From positions 38,260,001-38,324,000 of the forward strand of contig JARDYH010000005.1 in NCBI GenBank assembly GCA_029215795.1: DNA of 64,000 nucleotides, written 5' to 3'. The stretch comes from Anniella stebbinsi (lineage: Eukaryota > Chordata > Lepidosauria > Squamata > Anniellidae). Shown piece by piece: positions 1-10,738 of this stretch. A program made the translations under genes and the position numbers. The notes under the pieces were generated by a model. That model did not search any database and was not told the DNA's origin. It saw nothing but the letters and a program-made list of their open reading frames with translations. Every line of letters begins with the position of its first letter. Within the stretch, counting starts at the first letter, position 1.

Positions 1-330
1 CTCGCCTTCCCCCTCACGCCTTCCCCCAGCAAGCGGATCCCCCGCAGAATCCCCTCCACTCGCCCAACTTTCTTTGCTCTGTCCCTGGTATGGGAGAAGC
101 AAAGGAGGGCTGGGGAGAGGGAGGAGGAGGAGAAGGGAAGGGGGAAGACTTTTTACCCACAATGCTTTGTGAGGACGTTGACAAGTGGATCCAAGATGGC
201 GTAGAAAGTAATGACAGGTAAGTCAGGACTTCCCCATTTCCTCGCTAGGAGAACGAAGGGCAAGGGCCCCCGGCGGGAGTAGGGGCAGCGGAGCGGGTCG
301 GTGGGCCCCCGGGGCGGAGCAAGGCCCCGT
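1..330 (+). promoter_or_regulatory. HELZ: CpG-rich promoter region of HELZ
   Basis: The window opens in GC- and CpG-rich sequence that continues to about 900, in sharp contrast to the AT-rich DNA after it. A YY1-type word, AAGATGGCG, lies at 193-201, the usual place just downstream of a housekeeping start site. CCCACAATGC at 157-166 resembles the core of a ZNF143 site with one mismatch. No TATA box is evident. A consensus donor (CAG then GTAAGT) at 218 fits a first exon ending here. HELZ is the only gene found downstream on this strand, so I infer this is its promoter. The true start site may lie left of the window, and the island could also serve a divergent neighbour. Confidence 0.6.
150..217 (+). 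other. HELZ: Probable non-coding first exon of HELZ (3' part)
   Basis: The only strong donor in the CpG island follows 217 (CAG|GTAAGT). The exon would be 5' untranslated, because the first HELZ codon lies 20 kb downstream in the next exon. The left edge is arbitrary, since no start site can be read. An ATG at 162 opens a frame running to the donor out of frame with HELZ, so it would act as an upstream ORF. cDNA ends would be decisive. Confidence 0.45.
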
Positions 331-2631
331 GAGGCTGGGCTGAGGCTCCTGGCTCGGGGCGAGGTGGAGCAGTGCCGGCTGGAGAGGGCCCTGTGTCTGC
401 GGAGGGGCCTGCAGCAGCAGCACCAGCTTAGGGGCTGTTTACAAGCAGGCTCCACCGGAGTCCTGGTGCCTGGTGAGCTTCTCTTGGGGGCTGGGCTGCC
501 TGGGGGCAGAGCAGCCCGGGCGGCTGCGAATCGGGACGGCTGCAGATCGCAGTCCGGGGAACGAACGGTGCCTTAAACGGCTTGGAGGGAGGAAACAAAA
601 CCTACATGCAAGGGTGGGGTGTGTGTATGTGTCTCCCTCTCTCTCCGGTTTTAAAACAAAATGTTTAAAACGTGCGTATGTACATTTAAGCCAAGCGAAT
701 GAGGAAGCTTTTAAAGGGCGGGGTAGTAAAAAAAAAAATATTCCTCGAGGATCGCACGGGGCAAGTCTGTGTGAAACTGAGGAGGCAAACAACAACTCCC
801 AACATTTAAACGGACGGTGCCTCTCTCCTCCCACTCCCCCTACCCCACCCCACCCGCCGCCGCTATAAAGCAGGCTCCTGCAAATATGCATGCCAGCTCC
901 ACCAAGCAGCACTGTTTCCATTAACGAAGTTAGAAGTAAATACTAGACGGATCTAGTGTTAATTTTTGAGATGCATGAGGCGTTTAAGGGGGTTGAGTAT
1001 CTCGTAGGTGATTCTTCAGCGAGAGCTGGAATGAGAGGGTGATTACAATTGCAAGGAAATGAGTTCCTTTGTCGGATGGGAATGAGAACACTTAAAAAAA
1101 TTGTTTAAGAACTGCATGGCTATTAAACGAAAGCCATGTTAAATTTGATTGCATGGTGAATATGGAAAATCAGTAACTGTGTATCCTATCCCACACACTA
1201 AAAATCTGATCATAACTGAAAATATTGATTCAAACACATAAGAGAAAATGAGTTTCAAATGGAAAAAAATAGTGCTACTGCACTGGGGCTTGTTTTTCAA
1301 CACACATGTAAGCCTTTTGCAAACACTTTTTTTTTGTTACACAAAACGTTTGATATTGAGAGATAATTGAGCTTTGTAAAAACTCTGTTTAAAATGTGAC
1401 TGTAATTTCTAGTGCTGAGATAGTTTATAGAATGGAAATTTGTTTCCTGTGGAAGTTATATAAAAAAACTTAGGCCCAGAGTCTGCTAGGATTCATGTAC
1501 CCAAGTTTACCATTAGAAATAGGAATTAGGGAATGCACTTACGCTTGGAACTCAAAACAACTTCAGTATATGTGACTGAAATTTAAAGATATGCTGCTGG
1601 ATTTTTTTTGAGCAAGGAGGAGTATTCTTCCATGGGGGATAGGTATACTACAAATGGAAAAAGGCTTTCAGTAGCTTAGCTGAAACCCACGCAGAAGAAA
1701 TAGCCTAAAATGAACATTATTTTTTCAATACAATGTTAACATTAATTCAAATTTGACTTAAATCTTTTTACTGGAAGAGTGAGATTATTTACAGGCCTTG
1801 CTTTTTAAAGCATATGATCACAAATGCAGAGAATCAGTTAAAAAAAATCCTTCCTATTGAGTTCTGTAGTGCTTCTGAGTAGACATGTATAGAATTGTGC
1901 AAATGTTCATTTTCATTTAAGGAGAAGCTCAAAGGCATAGCATAAACCTAATTTCTAGTGGATAAATGAGTATTTTAAATAAGCACACTCAGTGGCCATC
2001 AAAGTGGCTTATAGACGATAGTCAATAAGTTTCAAAATCCTGGTTAAAATTCCCCATCAACCATTCATTCACCAGATGGTCTTGGCGAGGTGCTGTCTCA
2101 GCTCTTGCTCCTCCTCCATCTGTGATGTGGGTATGGTAATACTGATTTACTTTACAATATTGAGACGTGATGGGGTATAGTAATACTGATTCACTTTATA
2201 ATATTGGTGTAAGGATTACTAAGGTAATATATTTTGATCACTCAAAAGTGCTTTACAACTACTAAATATTATCTTGCTCAGTAATTTCTTACTGTCTGTT
2301 GTTTTCTCCAGTATAAGAAATTATGGTGCCTGTCTAAACTACCTCATCTTTGTCATAGATACAGGATTATCAGGCAGATCTCCCTTTGTCTTGTTTATAG
2401 TGATGGAGTAAATTTCTTAATACACGCTTAAGAAATAAAGAGAAACAAAGGTTGAAAATAATAGATGTAGGCCTCAAACTGATTTTTGGTAGGGGAAGAA
2501 AAAAATTATTCTGGCAGAGGAAAAACTATTAAGTGCCCAAAATATTTTGACCCGTAAATTTCTACTGGGACAGTTGGATCTGATTTCTCTTTTATTAAAA
2601 ACAAAGATCCTTTAAGAGTATTTGAAGCTGC

Positions 2632-2762
2632 AGTCCTGTGCATAATAAATTGGGAGTAAGCTCCATTGAATGAAACTGCAGTCCTAACCACATTTAATGG
2701 TGAGTATCTCCACTGAATACAATAGGACTTGTATTTGAGTAAACATGCATAGGATTGCATTG
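2632..2762. repeat. Short palindromic squamate-type repeat, diverged
   Basis: Starts with a 'cagtcctgtgcat' word and ends with its approximate complement 'atgcataggattgca'. It resembles the clearer copy at 25744-25827. Probably an old non-autonomous DNA element; its limits are approximate. Confidence 0.4.
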
Positions 2763-3965
2763 CCCTGGGGAAGGTTTGCAATAAAAATTATTTGGACACA
2801 CTATGGTTTTTATTTTCCTAAAATTGAACTTTTCTACCAAGCAACAGTTTACAGCTTAATTGTGATCTTTTCAATACAGCTCCAGACATGTTTGTGTTAT
2901 TTGCACAGACATTTCTTTTGCAATATATGACTTCTGTCATCCTGCAAGACAAGGAAGTGTATGAGATTGCATACAGCATCTGCTACTTTACCGATATTTG
3001 CATGTTAAGTTGTAAGTGACTATTTGTATACTTGAATCATAGGCTAATCAGCATGCTGCTTGGTGGCACATATTATATGCAGAAGTGTTGGCTTGCAAAG
3101 GGTACATTTTAGCCAATGAGTTATGAATTGGTTCAATTAAATAACCCTATGAATCATAAGGCTGAGTATTGCAAAACCCACTCACTTTACACATTTTCTA
3201 GCCTACACTCCTCTCCACTTGCTACCTGACTTAAAAATATGCATGCAGTCTGTGTGCCTCCACACTTTCCCTTACATATCACCCATCTCATACTCTTTTT
3301 TTTAATCATTGTGCATTGCCAGTCATCCCTAGGAGCTGTGGTGTAGTGCTTCTTCCACTTTTGTATCTTGGGTTCCTATGGATGGTTCCTATTCTGACCT
3401 AGCCAATCTTCTCCTGCTTATGCTGCCATTTTTGTGTCCCTAGGCAATATCACCCTTGTTATTGCTAGCACGTGTTTCTCTGTGATTATATGTGGCATCT
3501 CATAGTACTGGAAACACACCTTCCTTTTCTCTTACATTTTTTCAGTGACTGGGGTGGGGAGGAGAAAATGCAGTTGCTTGTGTGCAGCTAGTCATTCACT
3601 GTTATACTCCTGGGACAATATATACAGAAAGCTCAGTGAGCTATAAAATAACCTGGCACTAGTTTGTCTACATTTGACTTCTGGTGTGTCCATTCTTAAA
3701 TAGCCTTTCAGGGACAGGCCTCTGAAGGAGCTTTCCAGTTTTAGTGTGTTCAATTGCTGTTTTCTGCCAGGATATTACTGCTTGGTATTATTTCTTATGC
3801 TTCTCAGGGACAACACAAAGTGTGGAGGGAATGTGAGCTTGACTAGTTAAGTCATGACTAAGATTTTGTGTAACAATGCTTTAAATAGCTTAACAGTAGA
3901 GCTGAGAACCAGTCCTGGATTTCTAAAGTTCTTAACTATTACTGATGGCTAATGCATGTGGCTTA

Positions 3966-4007
<42 letters not shown>
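3966..4007. repeat. (AAT)n microsatellite
   Basis: About 14 uninterrupted AAT units, of the kind that commonly grow from LINE tails in this genome. Confidence 0.95.
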
Positions 4008-4008
<1 letters not shown>

Positions 4009-4689
4009 CATGTCTGTTTAAATTGTAATAGAGGTTGTTAAAATACCCACCCATTTTTAAAGTTCACATCAAACTTAGTTTAGGGGAAAAAACCCATATG
4101 TTTAATGTTTAAACAGGATGAGCACTTATCTTTGACCACTCTGGAATAGATGAGAGGTTTTTTCATGATAATTAATGTTTGGGTTCTGTCAGATTATTTG
4201 GAAACTCAACACTGTAACTTCTTGGTGACCCTAGAATAATGTGAGGTACCTTCTGTGATGTCATGTGAGAATTCATGTGTGCATAGAAACATCAAGAGCA
4301 GGTTGCTGTAATATTATAAAAGCATCTTTGAACAATTCTTGTGAACAAGTGGAAGGCAATATAATCATATCATAATATAGTTTGACATTTCTGTCCTATT
4401 CAGGAAACATAGTATTGGGAACACCCTCCATTTCCATTTACATTCTGGCTTCATTTAAACCAATTCTCTTTTGTGTTTGCTGTTGTGGTCAATTCAGGGT
4501 TTCCAACTTTCCATACTTAAAATATATGGTATTTACTGCTTCTCCCTTCCCCCACCCTTTCCTGCTCTTCATGATACATAGCTTACCCACACATAATGGT
4601 GTACTTTGCTGGCAAAAGACCTAGACAAGGCCTGGTTTCATACAGAGGCAATTTCTTCTCTTATTGCTGTTTTAAACCTATTTACCCTT

Positions 4690-4770
4690 TGAGTCTTTAT
4701 TTATTTATTTAATCTATATTCCGCTCTTCCTCACAAAGAGCCCAGGGTGGCTAACAACTTATAGAAACAC
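4690..4770 (-). mobile_element. LINE 3' end (L2/CR1-like), minus strand
   Basis: An ATTT-repeat tail is followed by the complement of the LINE 3' stem (CCGCTC...AGAGCCCAGGGTGG). This is the same tail organisation as the better copies at 63340 and 43033. Only the terminal part remains. Confidence 0.6.
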
Positions 4771-5399
4771 AGTACGCCACATAAACACATCCATGCAGTT
4801 GGTGTGGAAGAATGAAGTTCCACAGTTATCCTTCCAACTTGCACAATTTCTATTTCTTTCACTATATCATTCTGTGCTCTTCTGTGAAACTGACATGGTT
4901 GGGAGAAAACCTTGTCAATTTCATTGGAAAGCAGATAATGGGATAGTAAGAGAAATGTGCAGATGTGAAAAACGCTATTCCTAAATGTGTACAACCCTGT
5001 GGGGAAATGGTGATTGCTTCAGATGGAACACATCTGTTTGCAAGTGACAGAAAAAATACAATTGGAAATCCATTTTCCTGCATGGCTGATTAAAAAGCCT
5101 AGGACAATTGAATTTAAAACTTTCTGTGTTTCACACATGTACACCAACAATGGGCAAGAGGCTCAAAGGCCTTTTAAATGACACAACTAAGCATTGCAGT
5201 TTGTGTGGCCCACAAGTGTGGGGTATCTAATGGTAGTGTTCAGCTCAATTTTTTAATTTTTTTTTGAGAACTGGACATTCTGTGCCTATTCCATACAATT
5301 CCAAATTCCCAATAGTTTAAAGATAAATAAGTCTGTACTTGCTCTCTTTGTGTGTTTGGACCTTAGTTATGGCCCAATTGTTGTGAGTTACTTTTGTGA

Positions 5400-5640
5400 T
5401 GTTCATTCTAGGCTGTGAGTGCGGGAAGATTTTGTGTATTTGTGGATGAACACTTTTCATATTGTATTGTGCTTTTATGGTGTTTATTTTTATGCTGATT
5501 ATTATTTTTGTGCTGATTGTTGATTATATTGATTTTGGTGGGGTCTTTTTTGTTACTTAAACGTGGATTTCTGTATTGCATATATAAGTAGCTTCAAGAC
5601 TGCTTTTCATGGTGGGAAGTGTTCTATACTTTAATAAAGT
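5400..5640 (+). mobile_element. LINE 3' untranslated end (L2-like), plus strand
   Basis: T-rich 3' UTR-like sequence ends in 'ttaataaagtaagaataat' after a decayed 'gtaagtagcttcaagactgc' stem region. The layout matches the clear L2-like 3' ends at 8030 and 10590, but divergence is high. Confidence 0.4.
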
Positions 5641-5647
5641 AAGAATA

Positions 5648-5716
5648 ATATTTTATTTATTTATTATATTTCTATTCCACCCAATAGCTGAAGCTCTCTG
5701 GGTGGTTAACAACAAT
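5648..5716 (-). mobile_element. LINE 3' end, minus strand
   Basis: ATTT-repeat tail followed by 'ccacccaatagctgaagctctctgggtgg'-type sequence, the complement of a LINE 3' hairpin shared with the copy at 29145. It lies back to back with a plus-strand tail ending at 5640. Confidence 0.65.
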
Positions 5717-6778
5717 CTGAAGAATATGTAAATGTGAGAAAGTGAGTGCCTTATACATACATTTACCCTCTCATGCCCACACAGGCAGACAAGTCAACAT
5801 ATGTCTCTGTGTATTGTTGCAATATCTTAAATCAGCAGTATGGCCTTTTGATAAAAAGGCTTCCCATAATTTGTCTGTTAAAACCCCACTACATCATTGG
5901 CAAGCTACGAAGTTTCCGGGATCATGCTGGACACAATGGAATATTTATTATCTATAAAATGTATAGACTTTGACCCTGAGAATCACAAGTGGAAGGAAGC
6001 TTTCAGAAGGGGACAGCCCATACCTGCCTGCCTTCTGCAGCAACTTGCATCTCTAGAAAAGATTCTGCAGGTGGTCAGGGAATTTTCTTGAATGGTGTAC
6101 ATTCCAGTGCAGGGATTGCTGGGAGAAGGGAGAATTAGCCCAAATCAGATGGAGACAACTTCCACAAGCTTCTTTTCACTCACAGTAAACTTTTCAGTTA
6201 AAAATGGAGGAATGTACAACCAAAAATAAATTAGCAGCAAGTGAAAATAACCAAACAGCAGAAGATAGAGTGAATCAATATATTTTTCTACTATAGAATC
6301 ATGTTACTTTTTTAGGATTCTGAGAATTTCAGCTTGCACCTTAATTTTTAAAAATAACTTGTATAGTTTAAGAAAAGGATTCAATTTTTTTGGCTGAAGA
6401 ATTAATAGGTGGTGATTAATGTAAAATTTAGGGCAACCTACCTCTGAGGAAGTACTGATATGGTGGTGGGGCCTAGATTCTGTAACTGCAACTCTGCACA
6501 TTGGATGGGAGTATATATATGGGATAATGGAAGTTACTTGTCAGTATTTTTTTTTGATCCATATCTGTTTTCTTTTGATTGTGGAAGATTTTTGATCCAC
6601 ATGGTAGTGGTAGGTGGCTTTTGCTGATTCTCCCTAAACCACCTTCCACACTATTCTTGAGGGTCCTTCTGCCCGCCAGCAGGAGCAAATTGTGAGTGGA
6701 ATTTCTCATGCAATCTCTTCATCCAAGTCAAAGTATTTAGGGTTGGTGAGTAAGTCAAAGATCAGAGTAACTTTAAGG

Positions 6779-6901
6779 CAAGGTTGGGCAATATTTGGCT
6801 CTCTAGATGTTGTTGGACTGCATAATGCTTCACCATTCTGGCTACGGCTGATGGAAGTTGCAGTTCAACAACATCTGGAGGGCCACAACTTGCCCACCCG
6901 G
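6779..6901. mobile_element. hAT-like palindromic non-autonomous element
   Basis: A 123-bp foldback: 'ttggctctctagatgttgttgg' on the left is mirrored by 'caacaacatctggagggcca' on the right, with CAAGGTTGGGCAA-type ends. Flanking 8-mers CTTTAAGG and CTTTAACT agree at six of eight positions, consistent with a decayed 8-bp hAT target duplication. Relatives occur at 21683, 27297, 27578, 35662 and 63652. Confidence 0.65.
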
Positions 6902-8029
6902 CTTTAACTGTTCCACGCAGGGCATGGTTGCTAATCTGTCAGTCTTATTACCTGTGATAAGTGTAGTAATTCCTGTGTTGATACAGAAAACTGTTGCTGA
7001 TTGAATCACAAAATAGGTCTGTTAAAGCAATTCAAACCAGTTTAGCAAATCCTACTCTGATTTGTTTCTGATGCAATGTCTCCAGAAATGCTTCTTGTGT
7101 TGAGACTGAATTAACTGAATGTTGTATAATCTTTGGGTTTGTAATGCCTGTGGACAGCATCTCATGCTCTTGCCTGGTTATAAAGGAAAAATGATTTCAA
7201 AAGTGGGTAAATAGCAGAAGGATAATAGGAACAGAATAATTGATCTGAATATGTTGAAGTTGCCAAAGGTATTAAGCAGAAAAAAACATATCCTTTAGTT
7301 TTGGAGCAATTTGCTCCAGACTTACAATGATATGCGTTCCTCAGTTATGTCAGGTTTCCATGTTGAGATGAAATGTTAAGTTTTTCAGATACAATATTTT
7401 TCAGAACTTACAGAGCACAAAGTTGAAGGCTGCCTTATGTTAGGTGAAAACTGGTAACTGCAGACATTGAGCATACAAGCTCTTGTAATTTTTAGCCATT
7501 ACCTTAACTGAACATACAAATGTTTAACTGAAGCTTAGTTTTCTATTGGACCATTTTGTTAAACAATTCAGGGAACTGTGAAGCCGTTAGGAACTACAAC
7601 AACAAAATGTAGAAAGATTTACAGTGGAAAGCAATGTATTTCTATACTCTATACCACTGGTAGAGAAATTCTTAAACTGTGGTCTACAGTACATTTTCTG
7701 GTGGTCTCTGAGTCCACAACAAAAATATTGGAGGGAGATACTGATTGCCTTTTCCATCTCCCTGTGCATTCTGTGTAGGACGAAAAGGAATGGGAAGCTT
7801 TGGTAGGTAAGTAACAGACAAATGTTACTAGGTTTGCACATGATCTGTGTCACTGAGACATTTGTCAAACAAAACATTACTATACAGGGTCAATTCGTTT
7901 GGATGGAATATGTGGTTCAGTTCCACTGGAGTGCAGTAAAAGTGTTTTTAATTGGGAAACCTTTCAAATGGCTCCTCATACAGTACAGGTGAATAGGAAT
8001 AGAGAAGAAGTGGAATTTTGGAAGCCTTT

Positions 8030-8185
8030 AAAACATGTGCTGATTTTAGTTGCTTCTGTTTTGATAATTGGGTTGTTTTATTTGTATTTTAATATTTGTT
8101 TTATTTTTTAATGATATTTTGTAAGCCGCTTTGCATTGAAAGGCAGCATATGTGTATATTATATTAAATGAAATAAATAAGTGAC
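8030..8185 (+). mobile_element. LINE 3' end (L2-like), plus strand
   Basis: T-rich 3' UTR, then 'ttgtaagccgctttgcattgaaaggcagcata', then an AAATG/AAATAAAT tail. This is the standard squamate L2-like 3' terminus. Confidence 0.65.
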
Positions 8186-8206
8186 TTAATATGTTTGGGT
8201 CATCAC

Positions 8207-8246
8207 ATAAGAATAAATTAGTCAAAGAATAAATTAGTCAAAGAAT
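8207..8246. repeat. 16-bp tandem duplication
   Basis: The word AAAGAATAAATTAGTC is present twice in direct succession, with a partial third unit. A simple local slippage product. Confidence 0.85.
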
Positions 8247-8988
8247 AAGCAAACCCCAACCAGTAGTCTGCAATATATCACCGTTTAAGAATTACTGTAA
8301 AAGTCTTGTTCTTTCCTGGGTTTTTTTTTTTTTTCTGGTACTATACTATGAAAATGCAAACCTGTTAATTCTGTCACAGAGTTATATTCCCTTGATACCA
8401 TAATCTATTTCAAATTTCTCATCAGCCATTTCCTAGATATTCTTTAAGCATTTTGAAGAAATATCCAACAGACAGTTTCACTGGTTGTACTGTTAGTCTG
8501 CAATCCTTTATTATTTTAGTAGATATGTATAGGATTGCGCTCTTAAAAACATTTACTTGGAAGTAAGTAAGTTCTAATGATTCAGTGGGGCTTGCCTCTA
8601 AGTACATTGTTTAGGTCTAAATTGTTATAATCTGATATAGTAAGTACTGTACAGTCCATTTCATTGTTAAAAAGAGACACCTCAAAAGAAAGCAGTTTTC
8701 CTGAGCAAATTGCAGGTAATTTTAATAAGTGCTACCCAGATGAATCAGAAGTGTGAAATTATGTTAAGAGGTTTGTATGTGTTCTGTTAGGGCAGTGTTT
8801 TTTTTAACTGTCTCCCGGGGAAGCCTGAGATTCCTTGGAAGCTTATCAGGGGAAATAATAAGTAATAGATGTTCCCTGAGAGACAACTTGCCCAGGCCAG
8901 TATCTTCCTCATGCAGTATACAGCATATATTGGGTGTGTTTTAAGTTCACACAGGACAAAGGCAAGGCCCAACAGGTCTGGCCTGCAC

Positions 8989-9412
8989 TAGGGTGACCAC
9001 ATTTGGGAAACCAAAAAAGAGGACCCTCAGTGGGGTAGGGGGTGGGAAAGTGGCTTTCCGGGGCCTCTGGAAAGCATGTCATTCACCCCCACTGCTTTAA
9101 AGGACCCAACTGGAGCGGAGGAGGGGAAAGTGTGTCATTCCCGCCCTCCACTGCTCCAATCGGGTCCTTTTCTATAATGTCCAGGAATGACATACTTTCC
9201 CCTGTAAGGTCCTGATTGGAGCAGTGGGAGGGAAATAAGCCACCTCCAGAAAGCTCATCATTCCCTCCAACCACGCTAATGTGGCCTTAAAGGGGAACGC
9301 TTGTCTTTCCAGGACATTGTAGAAAATTACAGAAAATTTGTTCTATCCTGACACCCAGGATAGAACAAAAACCAGGACAAATCCGGGGAAATCCTGACAG
9401 TTGGTCACCCTA
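8989..9412. mobile_element. hAT-like non-autonomous element with perfect 8-bp target duplication
   Basis: A 424-bp element begins TAGGGTGACCA and ends TGGTCACCCTA, a perfect 11-bp terminal inverted repeat. Both sides are flanked by GCCTGCAC (8981-8988 and 9413-9420). The 8-bp duplication and the TAGGGTGACC end place it in the hAT superfamily. There is no transposase frame. The interior is GC-rich with repeated 'cattcccgccctccactgctccaat'-like blocks in both orientations. Its ends are closely related to those of the element at 53067-59212. Confidence 0.88.
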
Positions 9413-9659
9413 GCCTGCACCATAACTAACAGTGCGCCCTAAAATAGGTCTGGGAATTCTTTATAAAGGGCTTACTTGGGAAATGAGCCAATGTGGAAAG
9501 AGTTTGAGTCTTTGAAAAATCATTGTGTTAGATTGCTTGTTGGTTTGAGGTTAATGGAATTTAGTCATTTCATAACTCATTGACTAAAAACTGAGGGAGA
9601 AGCTCATCTGGTTATTGAATAAACTGTCTGACATTACCCACTTCAGGGTTTTGTAATGT

Positions 9660-10330
9660 TACATAGTACGACTACTACTTTTCAGAATCAAACTGTGATT
9701 CCTTTTTGGGCTAGTGAAATCAATAGCCAGACAGGCTTACAGGGGGAAAGGCGGTCTTTCATATATTCTGGTCCTAAATCATTCAGGGCTTTAAAACACT
9801 TTGAATTCAGTGCTTTGAATTCTACCTGGAAACAGATTGGAAGCCAGTGCAGCTGTTTCAACAAAGGAGTCATATGCACATACAGCCCCTGTTAGTAACT
9901 GAGGGGCTCCATTCTGAACCAATTGTAGCTTCTGAATATTCTTTAACAGCAGCTCTGTGTAGAGCACATTGCAGTAGCTAAGACATGTGTCACTCTGGCC
10001 AGATTTGGATTCTCCAGGAATGGGCGTAGTTGCCAAAGGTATTCCTAGCCACTGCCGAGACCTTAGCATCCAAACTATGACCCTGTATTTTCAAGGAGAA
10101 CGCTCTCCCATCCAACACAGGTTGAACCACAAATCCTGCATGAAGTCTGCTGACGAAGACCACCTCTGTCTTGCCTGAATTTAGCAGTTTAAATTTGTTT
10201 GCCCATATCCAGTCCATTACCATCTCCAGGCAATGGTTCAGAACCTCAAGAGTGTTCTTGGAATGAGATGGAAAGGAGAGAAAGAGATCCGTGTCATCCA
10301 GATATTGGTGACACTGAAACACAACACTCT
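9660..10330 (-). mobile_element. L2-like LINE fragment (reverse transcriptase C-terminal half), minus strand
   Basis: Minus-strand frames at 9990-10322, 9791-10069 and 9688-9879 form successive pieces of one protein broken by frameshifts. The first carries the RT catalytic motif as QYLDDTDLFLSF (usually YADDT), followed by NKFKLLNSGKTEVVFVSR. Next comes LYTELLLKNIQKLQLVQNGAPQLLTG, then LLKQLHWLPICFQVEFK and KALNDLGPEYMKDRLSP. That order and spelling are typical of the L2 clade C-terminus. The copy has no N-terminal half and no intact frame, so it is dead. Confidence 0.85.
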
Positions 10331-10394
10331 GAATGATCTGTTACCCCCCAAAATTTGGGAGGAACCAAAGAAAGGTAGACTCTCCTACTGCTCA

Positions 10395-10500
10395 AATAAC
10401 TTCAGCAAAGCTCGAAGGCCATCTGTCAGGGATGCTGTAGTTTCATCCTGCATCGAACAGGGGGTTGGATGACCTCAAGGTCCCTTCCAATTATATTGGA
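10395..10500 (+). mobile_element. CR1-like LINE 3' end fragment
   Basis: 'gggggttggatgacctcaaggtcccttccaa' is the 3'-terminal signature of amniote CR1 elements. Directly after it lies a hairpin, GGAAGCACCA...TGGTGCTTCC (10498-10532), not explained by CR1. Confidence 0.55.
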
Positions 10501-10589
10501 AGCACCAACATTTTACTGTTTCTGGTGCTTCCTGAGAGTATCTTTATTTCGGGAAGCCTTCCTTGAGTGATCAGCCACGGTTTTATCAG

Positions 10590-10738
10590 AATTCTGTTTC
10601 CTTTTTAAAATAGTAATTATTTTAACTTGGGCATTTTATTCTTTTGTCCTATTTTGTATCTTTTATGATTCACCACTCTGAGATCTGTCTAGATATGGAG
10701 CAATAGGCAAATGTTGTGAATAAGTAAATAAATAATTA
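10590..10738 (+). mobile_element. LINE 3' end (L2-like), plus strand
   Basis: T-rich 3' UTR, then a decayed 'ccactctgagatctgtctagatatggag' stem, then an AAGTAAATAAAT tail. Same plan as the 8030 copy. Confidence 0.55.

Noticed and set aside
439..921. 160-codon minus-strand frame across the CpG island
   Set aside because: Low complexity and position in GC-rich promoter DNA suggest chance; a divergent gene cannot be excluded but is not supported.
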